DNA of 64,000 nucleotides from Membranihabitans marinus. Lineage in GTDB: Bacteria; Bacteroidota; Bacteroidia; Chitinophagales; Saprospiraceae. Shown here one piece after another: positions 9,734 to 17,890 of the stretch. Positions within the stretch are counted from its first letter, which is position 1; the number at the start of each line of letters is the position of its first letter. The notes under the pieces were generated by a model. That model was given only the letters and a program-made list of their open reading frames with translations. It ran no database searches and had not been told where the DNA came from. The translations under genes and the position numbers were made by a program. The stretch covers positions 29,077-93,076 of the forward strand of contig NZ_JAHVHU010000018.1 in the NCBI RefSeq assembly GCF_019802045.1, written 5' to 3'.

Positions 9734-10173
9734 AGTGCGGAAAAGATAATGGAATTTTTGGTGGGGACAAAATGGGTGAAATTATAGTTTCATTGCTAAT
9801 ATCTATCGTCCACAAATGGACTTACCTATCCTGGTATGCATTCCAGGGTCTCACGACCCTGGCGATGACCTGACGTCCGCGAAGCGGACTAAACAAGGAC
9901 CAATAAACAACAATGAACTACCCCGAGGCAGAGCCATCGGGGTATCAAAATCGGCATTTATATCTCTTCGATGCAAAGCATCGGGGAATTAAACCCAAAT
10001 TTGATAAAAAAATGTCCTGAGAATTCAAGATTCATGATATGATTTTACATTAGGTGCTAATGAGGTGTGCTAAAGTAGCTTAGTAAATTGTTTTTCCTAC
10101 AAAACAATATTTAAATTCGTTGTTTGTAAAAAACATTCTGTAATTTTGTTTATTCAAAACAACACTCTAAACG
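9734..10173. repeat. cluster of four short hairpins between divergent genes
   Basis: Within 141 bp (9843-9983) there are four perfect inverted repeats: CCAGGGTC-TCAC-GACCCTGG (9843-9862), GTCCGC-GAA-GCGGAC (9875-9889), TACCCCGA...TCGGGGTA (9919-9944) and CGATGC-AAA-GCATCG (9969-9983). Triplet loops and CCCCGA/TCGGGG arms recall small dispersed palindromes of Bacteroidota. The rest of the spacer is the promoter zone of the divergent carboxylase and ATPase genes; ATTGTTTT/AAAACAAT arms at 10087-10108 lie there too. Confidence 0.6.
10141..10148 (+). promoter_or_regulatory. candidate -7 box of the AAA/DUF4143 gene
   Basis: TAATTTTG fits the Bacteroidota consensus TAnnTTTG and lies 26 bp before the ATG of the ATPase gene. 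A TTG about 18 bp further up (10120-10122) could be the -33 element. Confidence 0.5.
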
Positions 10174-11358
10174 ATGGAGCGTCTAAAAAAGATATCAAAT
10201 AGAAGACAAGAAGGCATTCCAACCGGTTTTCATCGCTACTTGTTCAGTCAGATCAACTGGAATCAAAGGCTGATTATCATCCTGGGGCAGCGAGGAACCG
10301 GTAAGACTACATTGCTCCTCCAGAAGATGAATAACGAAGAGAATAGCGCCATATACTTAAGCCTGGATGATGTTTATTTTGAGGCCAACCGTTTGGTAAT
10401 CCTGGCAGATGAACTCTATGAGCAGGGCTACCGGCATTTTTATCTGGATGAAGTTCATCGCTACCCGCATTGGTCCAAAGATGTCAAGAATATATATGAT
10501 AGTTATCCCGACATCAATATAATCCTCACCGGATCTTCCATCCTGGATATCAGGAAGGGGCAAGGGGATCTTTCCCGCCGGGCCACCATTTATCATTTAT
10601 ATGGGTTATCATTCAGGGAATTTTTGCAATTGGAATATAATATCACAACTGATACCATTGACCTTGATACGCTCGTATCATCTCATAATGAGCAATCTGC
10701 TCATTTTACCGATCTAATGAACCCTCTGAAACTCTACAGAGAATACCTGAAGTATGGCTATTATCCATTTTACAAAGAAGTCCAGAATGCCTTTGGGCAA
10801 AAATTACTGGAAACCATTGATCTGGTATTGGAACTGGATATAGCACCCTATGACAGGTTAAATTATTCCACTATACGAAATATGAAAAAATTGGTGTATG
10901 TTCTGAGCAAATCAGTTCCTTTCATACCCAATATCAGCAAACTGGCCAAAAAATTGGATACGTCCAGAAATACATTACTCAAACTTCTGGATTCCTTGGA
11001 CCAGGCAAGAATAGTTTCGCTTTTACGGCGGGATACAAAGGGCGTAAGTTATTTGCAAAAACCAGAAAAAATTTATCTTCAAAACCCAAACCTGGCTTAC
11101 TGGCTTTCAGAAAGCAACCCAAACTCCGGGAATATGCGAGAGACGTTTTTTTACAGTCAACTTGAACCCATTCATCAAGTCACCTCTGCGCGATATGGCG
11201 ATTTCCTCATCGATGATCAATACGTATTTGAAATAGGCGGACCATCTAAGACTCGTGAACAAATCCGGGGACTTCCCAATGCCTGGATCGCCGCAGATGG
11301 CATCAAAGGAGGAACCGGCAATAAGATTCCCTTGTGGTTGTTTGGTTTTTTGTACTAA
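10174..11358 (+). CDS. AAA family ATPase with DUF4143 domain
   Basis: A 394-residue P-loop ATPase of the AAA_14 + DUF4143 type. Walker A is LGQRGTGKTTLL (about residues 37-48), Walker B is HFYLDEVHRYP (about 88-98), and a sensor-like INIILTGSS follows. The middle has a helical winged-helix-like segment (NISKLAKKLDTSRNTLLKLLDSL), and the C-terminal part carries the DUF4143 region ending EIGGPSKTREQI. Such proteins are widespread, variable and often near mobile or defence genes; their substrate is unknown. Full length and intact, about 115 bp upstream of the broken SMC operon on the same strand, though a functional link is not shown. Confidence 0.85.
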   Translation: MERLKKISNRRQEGIPTGFHRYLFSQINWNQRLIIILGQRGTGKTTLLLQKMNNEENSAIYLSLDDVYFEANRLVILADELYEQGYRHFYLDEVHRYPHWSKDVKNIYDSYPDINIILTGSSILDIRKGQGDLSRRATIYHLYGLSFREFLQLEYNITTDTIDLDTLVSSHNEQSAHFTDLMNPLKLYREYLKYGYYPFYKEVQNAFGQKLLETIDLVLELDIAPYDRLNYSTIRNMKKLVYVLSKSVPFIPNISKLAKKLDTSRNTLLKLLDSLDQARIVSLLRRDTKGVSYLQKPEKIYLQNPNLAYWLSESNPNSGNMRETFFYSQLEPIHQVTSARYGDFLIDDQYVFEIGGPSKTREQIRGLPNAWIAADGIKGGTGNKIPLWLFGFLY

Positions 11359-11473
11359 TGTTCCCGTTCACTTCCTCCCCGGAAAATTTCAATGTATCCA
11401 CGTTTTATAGTATTTTCACACCAAACGGCAGAAGGTTTTCACCTCCTGTTCCTATGGACGAGACAAAATATTT

Positions 11474-14007
11474 ATGATCAAACGACTTGTTATACTCAAT
11501 TCTGATATATATGCCAAGGCGGACATCGAAATCGATGATTGCCAATCCCTGCAGATCGTGGGACCCAACAATATCGGGAAAAGTAAAAGGGAGAAGGAAC
11601 AACGCTGTCGTATGGCTCGATCAAAATGTGGTGCAGGACGGACGCGGGTACAGCAACAATTTTTCCAAAATCTATAAATACCTGATCAACTCCAAACTGA
11701 TCAATAACCATTCCCTCAAAGAGGCACTCATCGTGGCCGACAACAAGGAAAATGAAAGGGTGTCTTTTTCCCGGAAAAATAAAAGGGATATCCAGACCCT
11801 GCTCAAGCACAACCGGGACATCAAAGTGATCAGCAGCATCCGGAAGAGTTTTACCGAATTCAAGGAAATGGTCAGCCAGTACGAAGGCATGAGCAGCATC
11901 CTGGCAGAAGGAGTTTGAATTCAATGAACAATATGCCCACCAAAGCGCGACACTCTCCGACACCATTCAGCAAGGAAAACAAAAGCACCAGGAGAAACGC
12001 CATCAGCTGGACGAGGTGTTGATCCCTGAAAAAGATAAAGCCAATCAGCACCTGGGGAAACTGGAATTCCACATCCGGCAAATCTGGCAGGATGTGGATC
12101 AAAAAGAAAAATTGATCCACGAGATCAGATCCTATGAGGAAATGCCATTCCTGGAACAAACTTTTCACACCCTGGATAGTCGTAATATTACTGGGTTTCG
12201 GGGTTGAAATTCTTTGAGAATTCCTGGAACAAACTTTTCACACTCTGGATAGTCGTCGAAAGAAAATCGAAAGTCAGATCACCCAGATCGGCGACCAGGA
12301 GCTGAACAGTACCCTGCTGGAGGAAAAGCTCAGGAAAACAGACACAGAGCTCCAGACCCTCCAACGGAAAATCACCCAATACTCCCGTTTGCTGATCCAC
12401 TCGATTTCAGACCAACAATCCCAAAAAGAACTGCTGAACAGAATCCTCGCGGATGATATCACCAGCCATCTTACCACGGATCATATTTCTGCTCCTGTTT
12501 CCCGGACAGAGGCGCTAATGAAAATATTTGACGGTCAGATCCAGCTGCCTGAAGACCTGGAGGGCAAATCCATCGAATCGGTTGAAGATCTGAAAGAACA
12601 GATCAACCGTCTGGAAAAGGAAAAAAGTCATACAGAAAGCCTGCTGCCCATCGCCCGTGATCTGTAAAAATACCAAAAGGAGCTGAAGGACATCGGGGAT
12701 CAGATCAGGGTGGTGAATGATAAAATGGACAAACTCCGTCAGTTGCCGGAGTTAGAAAAAGAACTGCATGCGCTGGGTGGGAAGCTCCGGGAAAATGAGA
12801 ATGAAAAGAAGGAAACAGAAAAAAAGATCGAAAAAACCCAATCAGAGATCAAAAAAGCTGAAGCGGCCCTCGAAGAAGTCCAGCAGGATATTTTGGAAAA
12901 AGAGGCCAGACTTCGCGAAATCCAAACCTGGAAGGTCGAAATTGAACAGATGGGAATAGAGCCTTCAGAAAGTCATTCTGACGATACCCTGGACAACATT
13001 TATCATCATATCAGGCGCAACCGGGACGAGCGGAAAGAGGTCAGGTACCGGAAGGACAGCCTTCTTGAAAAACTCAAAGTAAAAACAGAGACCAGCTATG
13101 CGAGCGATAAAGATTTCATCGCTTTTATAGATTCGGAACTGGCTACGATGCAGGACAAAGAAAAAGCGATCGACGGGCTGCTCAAGAGTATCTCCACCCA
13201 GTTTTCCAATCCCTGCCGTACGATCTATTCCCGGTTTGAAGAATTTAAAGCTTTTATCGCGAACCGGTTCAACGCTAAAATCGGTCAGATTCAGATTTCC
13301 GATATCCAGTCTCTTAAAATAGAGATCATCGAGAATGACCGGTTGATCCGGGACCTCGATATGATCCGGGATATCCGGGATCTGAAGTCCGAACTATTGT
13401 TCGATGACCAGGCAAAGAACCTGGAAGTGCTCAATCAATACCTGGACAATCAGATCACGCTTACTTTTGACGATCTTTTTGATATAAGACTGCACCTGTA
13501 CAAAAAGGGACAACACAAAGTAGTGGATCTGAAACATCAGATCGAATCCGATGGCACGGACAAGATGATCCGGCTGATACTGATCATGTCCGTCATCAAT
13601 CAGATCATCATCAACGATGAGGAAAACAAAGTGGTGATCTTTGTGGATGAGATCGGTACCATCGACGAAGCCAACCGCTTCGAGTTATTGAATTTTTGCA
13701 AGGAAAATAACTTTATTCCTATTTCAGCAGCTCCGCTCCATCCGTACGACGGATTTGACCAGAATTACCTGATCCGCCGGAGCGAGGGGAAGATAGTGAT
13801 CAGTGAAAACAACGGCAATGTAATCAGCTTTATGTGCCTGACGATTATCAGGAGCTTTTTGACAAATACTCGGTCTCCCTCAAGGGTAATAAAGCCCGGA
13901 TGAGTCGTTCACTCAAGCTATCGGAAGATCCGGTGGTGCAGCGAATCAGGCAACAGGTGACAGAGAACAACCGTTTTTTGGAACAGGAAATTCTGATCGA
14001 TGTTTAA
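11474..14007 (+). pseudogene. SMC/MukB-like coiled-coil ATPase (MksB/JetC type), multiply disrupted
   Basis: Remains of a large condensin-type ATPase. The N-terminus MIKRLVILNSDIYAKADI leads to an atypical Walker A, QIVGPNNIGKS. The C-terminal head has a signature-like ESDGTDKMIRLILIMS and Walker B VVIFVDEIGTIDEANRFELL; between lie long charged coiled coils. Lesions: (1) a deletion/frame change right after Walker A (about 11582-11600), losing the first head strands; (2) a frameshift near 11908; (3) a 73-bp duplicating insertion at 12184-12256 that shifts frame; (4) an in-frame TAA at 12665-12667; (5) a one-base loss near 13827, after which the C-terminus continues to TAA at 14005-14007, overlapping the ATG of the next gene. 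The longest open piece, 12710-13903, has no Walker A. Homology to MukB/JetC is inferred from architecture. Confidence 0.8.
12147..12256. repeat. 37-bp direct duplication around a 36-bp filler inside the SMC pseudogene
   Basis: Copy 1 (12147-12183) and copy 2 (12220-12256) are 37 bp long with one mismatch (CACACCCTGG against CACACTCTGG). The 36 bp between them match neither neighbour. The net 73-bp insertion shifts the coiled-coil frame by one. It could be a polymerase slippage/repair event or the footprint of an excised element. Confidence 0.85.
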
Positions 14008-15214
14008 GTCCGAACCCAAGTCTATCGTCCGATTCCTGGCCACACATTTTGACCTGATCCGGCACTTGTTTGACATTCAGATCCATGAAGGTGTGATCAC
14101 CCGGCAACAGGTCTCCGATGCGCTGTCGGACTGGGACAGCGATGTGGAAGACCAGCTACTTGAGTACCGGATCCTGACCCCGCAAAACGATGATTTCCTG
14201 ATCAGTGAGCCATACTTTGTGTTGCTTGAATTTATTTTGCAGCAGTTCAAACCGCTGCTCCCTGAAGAGATCGATATATACGGACAGTCGATCCGGACTT
14301 TGTTTTTGCAGATCCGGGAAGGAATTCATCTGGATCGGAATATTCTGCTGGAGCGGATGGATGCGCTGGCCAACCAGATCAAAAAGTTCACCACCGCAAT
14401 CCGGAATAATACCACCAGTCTGCAACATGAGTCCCGAGAGCTTAAGGCTAATACGCAAAATATGGAGTACGAGGAAAAGATCCGGAAAGCCCGCCATTTG
14501 ATCGAATTCTATATTATGCCGCTCAATACCATTCTTGATGTGAATCATAGCCAGTCGATATACAACGAATTGCTCCATATCTCACAATACGTGAACAAGA
14601 TGCGGTTCAACTATGAAAATGAAAGCATCAGGCGTCGTTTTGGGAAATTGTACAACCTGCTCGTCCAATCCAACACGGACATCAGCAGTCAGTCCGCCAT
14701 CATCAGCAACGAACTCCTTCCTCTGATCGAACGGATCAGGACGGAAAGTGAATACCTGCAGGGGTTTCATATTTATCTCACCAATGGTGATTGCTATAAA
14801 AAGTATGATCCGCCGGCCCTCTTTAGTATCAGCAGGACCTATCCCTACCAGCATTTTGTTTATGAAAACACAAAACAGTATTTTGAGCAATTCCGGCATG
14901 AAGAATCGGTTTATATCGAAGAAGCAGGCGCTCCGGAAGAACAATGGATATTTGACCAGGAAGAATACAGACAACGGCTGGAAAGCCAGTTGCCGGTGGA
15001 CGATTTTTTCAGTTGGTGCGGATCCGCCATCAGCGAAGACAAACCGCATTTCCGGCTGGATGAGTATTTTATGATCACCAGCCTGATCTTTGAGGATGAT
15101 TATGAAATTGAATCGCACCACCCTGCGACCAATGCGATTCTAAAATCTGATGATGTACAGCTGGTACTTCCGCGGCTCAAAATAAAGAAAAAGCATGTAT
15201 CCGAAAAACCATAA
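14000..15214 (+). CDS. kleisin-like subunit of an SMC complex (MukF/MksF/JetA type)
   Basis: A 404-residue protein whose ATG overlaps the stop of the SMC-like gene (ATGTTTAA), so it is translationally coupled. The N-terminal 80 residues look like a winged helix (VITRQQVSDALSDW, LLEYRILTPQNDDFLISEPY), followed by a long helical core (about 85-230) and a C-terminal domain. This arrangement and the position between an SMC-type ATPase and a small KITE-like gene fit a MukF/MksF/JetA kleisin. No residue-level match is claimed. It is open although its ATPase partner is destroyed, which suggests recent decay or a second copy of the ATPase elsewhere. Confidence 0.65.
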   Translation: MFKSEPKSIVRFLATHFDLIRHLFDIQIHEGVITRQQVSDALSDWDSDVEDQLLEYRILTPQNDDFLISEPYFVLLEFILQQFKPLLPEEIDIYGQSIRTLFLQIREGIHLDRNILLERMDALANQIKKFTTAIRNNTTSLQHESRELKANTQNMEYEEKIRKARHLIEFYIMPLNTILDVNHSQSIYNELLHISQYVNKMRFNYENESIRRRFGKLYNLLVQSNTDISSQSAIISNELLPLIERIRTESEYLQGFHIYLTNGDCYKKYDPPALFSISRTYPYQHFVYENTKQYFEQFRHEESVYIEEAGAPEEQWIFDQEEYRQRLESQLPVDDFFSWCGSAISEDKPHFRLDEYFMITSLIFEDDYEIESHHPATNAILKSDDVQLVLPRLKIKKKHVSEKP

Positions 15215-15722
15215 AAAGATCGTAACAGAGTTGATGGATGGCAAATTTATCACACAGGATGATCCGCATTTCCAAATTTTAAAAGATCACAAGGAATTTT
15301 ATGTCCGGTTTTTTGACCGGTCATTTGGTTATGCATTGCAGAGTACCCCGGAATACCATTACCTTCTTTCACCGGACACGCAGGAAAGCACCTCCAGAGA
15401 TATCAGCATATTCTTTTCGGTATTGTGCTATGAACTGGACCAGGAGGGACGGAACTTTATGGATGTGCTGAATTTTTCGGATCTGCATATCGATGAAATC
15501 ACCGATCTGTTCCGGAATACCACCTGGCGGGATCAGGTGCAGGCGAATAAGCAACTGAACAGTCCGGAGAGCCTGCGCCGGCTGATACATTCCACCATGG
15601 TCAGACGAAATATTGCGGTAAAACTTCCGGACGATCGTTATGCCTTTACCGCCGCTTATAAATATTTTATCGATTATGCGTGGGAGCTGGTGCGGCCAGA
15701 TGGGGAGGAAGAGGAGGAGTGA
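15195..15722 (+). CDS. small KITE-like subunit (MukE/MksE/JetB type)
   Basis: A 175-residue protein starting 20 bp inside the kleisin-like gene. It has the MksE-like layout of two winged-helix units: an N-terminal part with FYVRFFDRSFGYAL and a paired strand YHYLLSPDTQE, and a second part with LRRLIHSTMVRRNIAVKLPDDRYAFTAAYKYF arranged as separate helix and wing. The tail is acidic (EEEEE). In MukBEF/Wadjet complexes this subunit binds the kleisin and touches DNA. The order here is SMC-kleisin-KITE, while Wadjet operons are usually kleisin-KITE-SMC-nuclease; no JetD-like nuclease gene follows. Confidence 0.65.
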   Translation: MYPKNHKKIVTELMDGKFITQDDPHFQILKDHKEFYVRFFDRSFGYALQSTPEYHYLLSPDTQESTSRDISIFFSVLCYELDQEGRNFMDVLNFSDLHIDEITDLFRNTTWRDQVQANKQLNSPESLRRLIHSTMVRRNIAVKLPDDRYAFTAAYKYFIDYAWELVRPDGEEEEE

Positions 15723-15727
15723 GAGAG

Positions 15728-15818
15728 ATTTGACAGATCTTTCATTGACCGCCGGAGCTGAAAGCGAAGGAGGTAAGATCTGTCAAATTTTTTCTCGAAG
15801 ATCTGTCAAATCTTTTTT
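15728..15818 (+). terminator. terminator with three copies of ATTTGACAGATCTT
   Basis: ATTTGACAGATCTT (15728-15741) is followed by its exact complement AAGATCTGTCAAAT (15775-15788) and a T run, then by a second complement AAGATCTGTCAAATC (15798-15812) and TTTTTT. The first copy can pair with either later copy, giving two alternative 14-bp hairpins each followed by a T tract. It lies directly behind the KITE-like gene and should end the SMC operon. Confidence 0.7.
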
Positions 15819-15821
15819 CCT

Positions 15822-15868
15822 TCCTTATTTTGATTTAATCCAAATAAGGAGTATCTTGTCCTTAATTT
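15822..15868 (+). promoter_or_regulatory. dyad operator candidate TCCTTATTT-N11-AAATAAGGA
   Basis: A perfect 9-bp inverted repeat (15822-15830 and 15842-15850, 11-bp spacer) is followed by a third half site TCCTTAATTT (15859-15868), which also forms TAAGGA-N8-TCCTTA with the second. It ends 30 bp before the ATG of the di-iron repair protein. The spacing of half sites fits a dimeric regulator. The regulator is unknown; no regulator gene is next to the block. Confidence 0.55.
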
Positions 15869-15898
15869 AAAAAAAACAGACCAAAATCATACCTAATC

Positions 15899-16855
15899 AT
15901 GATCAAAGCAGAACGACTCGACGTGACACAGATCGTGCCCAAATTAAAGCACGCTACCATTTTCGAATACTTCGACGCCCTCGATGCCGGCGAGGGTTTC
16001 ATCATTGACAATGATCACGATCCCAAACCTTTGTATTACGAATTGCTGGGAGAGCGAGGAAACATATTCAACTGGGAATACCTCGAACAAGGCCCCGAAT
16101 GGTGGAGGGTCCGTATAGCTAAAAAAGAAAAAAGAAACGGGACCACCGAAACCATCGGTGAGATCGCAGCCAAAGATCTTCGCAAGGCCCAATTGCTCAG
16201 AGAAAAAGGCATTGATTTTAGCTGTGGTGGAGACAAAACCGTCAAAGAAGTAGCCGGGGACCTCGGTATCGAAGAAGAACAACTGAAGGAAGAACTGGAA
16301 AATAAGAAAACTTCTTCAAATCTTCCTCCTTCGCATAATTATCAGGACTGGGGTATCGACTTTTTAATGGATTACATTGTGCAATCACATCATCAATATG
16401 TCAAAAGGAATGCACCCAACTTAACAGATTTGATTCTCAAAGTCACCGAACGACACGGAAATGAACACCCGGAACTGAAAAAATTAGCCTATGCAGCCCG
16501 GTTGTTTTTTAACGACTTAGTAGCGCATATGAAAAAAGAAGAATCCATATTGTTCCCGGCCATCAAAGCAATCGATCAGGGAACCGCCTCAAAAGACCAA
16601 AACGCCACACCCAAAAACATCAAGTCTGCCGTCCTGATGCTGGAAAAAGAACATCAGATCAGCATGGAAGACTTCACCTATTTCCGCAATTTAACCAATG
16701 ATTATGAGCTGCCCGAAGCGGCCTGCGATTCCTGGGCTTATTTATATCAGCTTTTGCAGGAATTTGAAGAAGACTGGGTTTATCACGTGCATATAGAGAA
16801 TAATATCTTATTTCCAAAAGCGCTGGAAATGACTGAAGAATTAAGTAAAAACTAA
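15899..16855 (+). CDS. ric: iron-sulfur cluster repair di-iron protein (RIC/YtfE/ScdA family) with N-terminal DUF2249
   Basis: A 318-residue protein repairing Fe-S clusters damaged by NO or oxidants. Three parts are visible. Residues 1-75 are a DUF2249 domain (HATIFEYFDALDAGEGF, NDHDPKPLYYEL). Residues about 95-135 are the ScdA_N/DUF542 motif (LLREKGIDFSCGGDKTVKEVAG). The C-terminal 170 residues are a hemerythrin-like four-helix bundle with ligands in VQSHHQYV, ERHGNEHPE, LVAHMKKEESILFP, EKEHQISMED and VYHVHIENNILFP. The DUF2249 fusion is longer than E. coli YtfE (220 residues). It is the first gene of the 15.9-19.5 kb block and sits behind the dyad. Confidence 0.9.
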   Translation: MIKAERLDVTQIVPKLKHATIFEYFDALDAGEGFIIDNDHDPKPLYYELLGERGNIFNWEYLEQGPEWWRVRIAKKEKRNGTTETIGEIAAKDLRKAQLLREKGIDFSCGGDKTVKEVAGDLGIEEEQLKEELENKKTSSNLPPSHNYQDWGIDFLMDYIVQSHHQYVKRNAPNLTDLILKVTERHGNEHPELKKLAYAARLFFNDLVAHMKKEESILFPAIKAIDQGTASKDQNATPKNIKSAVLMLEKEHQISMEDFTYFRNLTNDYELPEAACDSWAYLYQLLQEFEEDWVYHVHIENNILFPKALEMTEELSKN

Positions 16856-17056
16856 TGGTTCGCTGAAAAATTATTCTGCGTTATCTCAGGGTGTGTTTTG
16901 CAGACTGGGCGTCCAATGAAATGATTTGGATGCGCATTCATCAGCCCAACGCAATCAGGAAATACATCACTACAGCGCGAAGATCAAAATTTAGAATTCC
17001 GAAATCCATTCCCCACGTTTGAGTAGCAGAATATGGTGACAAATAAAATCAAAGTC

Positions 17057-17890
17057 ATGGAATACAACGAACGCACCAAAATATCGAAAATCATACAACA
17101 TGACAAAACCAGTATTGATGCCATAGCCCGTATTGCTCCCCCCTTGAAGCGGTTGAAGAATCCGATACTGCGAAAAATCATGGCGTCCAGAGTGACCGTA
17201 GCGGAAGCAGCAAGTATGGGTGGTTGTCAGGTAGAAGATTTTATCCGGGCACTGAAACCGTTGGGGTACCTGTACCGCGTTGCAGACAATAATGAAGTTC
17301 AGGGTGCCGACGATCAAATACCAGACTGGTTGGAAGACACAGCCAAGACAGACATTCACTCTTTTGACGTACGGCCGATCATTGAAAACGGCACCGATCC
17401 GCTAAAGGCGATTATGGCGGAATTCAAAAAAGTAGGGCCCTCAGGTATTTTGTGCATCATCAATACCTTCGTCCCTACCCCATTAATTCATCTTTTGGAA
17501 AAGAAACTAGCAGAGAAGACCTACATAAAGACAATCAATGAGAAGGAATACCATACCTACTTCTTAAAAAAAGGGAAGGTTACTAAACCTGATCAACCCA
17601 CCGAATCCAATGTGATCATGGATGACGAAAATTCCTTTGATCAGGTGTGTCATCGATTCACCACCGATAAAAAGGAAGTGATCGACGTCCGCCATCTTGA
17701 AATGCCACTACCAATGCAAACCATATTGGGCGAATTGGAAGAATTACCGGAGAATGAAGCCTTGTATATCCATCACAAGCGGGTTCCCATTTATTTACTG
17801 GAAGAACTGGCGGATGGAAATTTTGAAGTTCATATTCATTCTATTGCCGAGGGAAATGTCAAAATGCTTATATTTCACAGCAAACCATGA
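17057..17890 (+). CDS. DUF2249-type double-domain protein with N-terminal DUF1858-like segment
   Basis: A 277-residue cytosolic protein. The N-terminal 70 residues (ISKIIQHDKTSIDAIARIAP, VTVAEAASMGGCQVEDFIRAL) resemble the DUF1858 helical module. Two TusA/DUF2249-like beta-alpha units follow: FDVRPIIENGTDPLKAIMAE near residue 110 and IDVRHLEMPLPMQTILGELE near 215, each with a strand that handles the His-rich end (VHIHSIAEGN). Such proteins occur with RIC and heme-copper oxidase-like genes and may bind hemerythrin-type partners or metals; the exact role is unknown. An ATG 24 bp upstream is also possible. The stop overlaps the next ATG (ATGA), so the two genes are coupled. Confidence 0.75.
   Translation: MEYNERTKISKIIQHDKTSIDAIARIAPPLKRLKNPILRKIMASRVTVAEAASMGGCQVEDFIRALKPLGYLYRVADNNEVQGADDQIPDWLEDTAKTDIHSFDVRPIIENGTDPLKAIMAEFKKVGPSGILCIINTFVPTPLIHLLEKKLAEKTYIKTINEKEYHTYFLKKGKVTKPDQPTESNVIMDDENSFDQVCHRFTTDKKEVIDVRHLEMPLPMQTILGELEELPENEALYIHHKRVPIYLLEELADGNFEVHIHSIAEGNVKMLIFHSKP

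Noticed and set aside
10087..10108. ATTGTTTT/AAAACAAT hairpin as a terminator
   Set aside because: It lies upstream of a promoter between divergent genes with no gene ending there; more likely an operator or chance.
15195..15722. JetD-like nuclease completing a Wadjet operon
   Set aside because: The last operon gene is too short (175 residues) and winged-helix-like; the following gene is the RIC-type protein behind a terminator.
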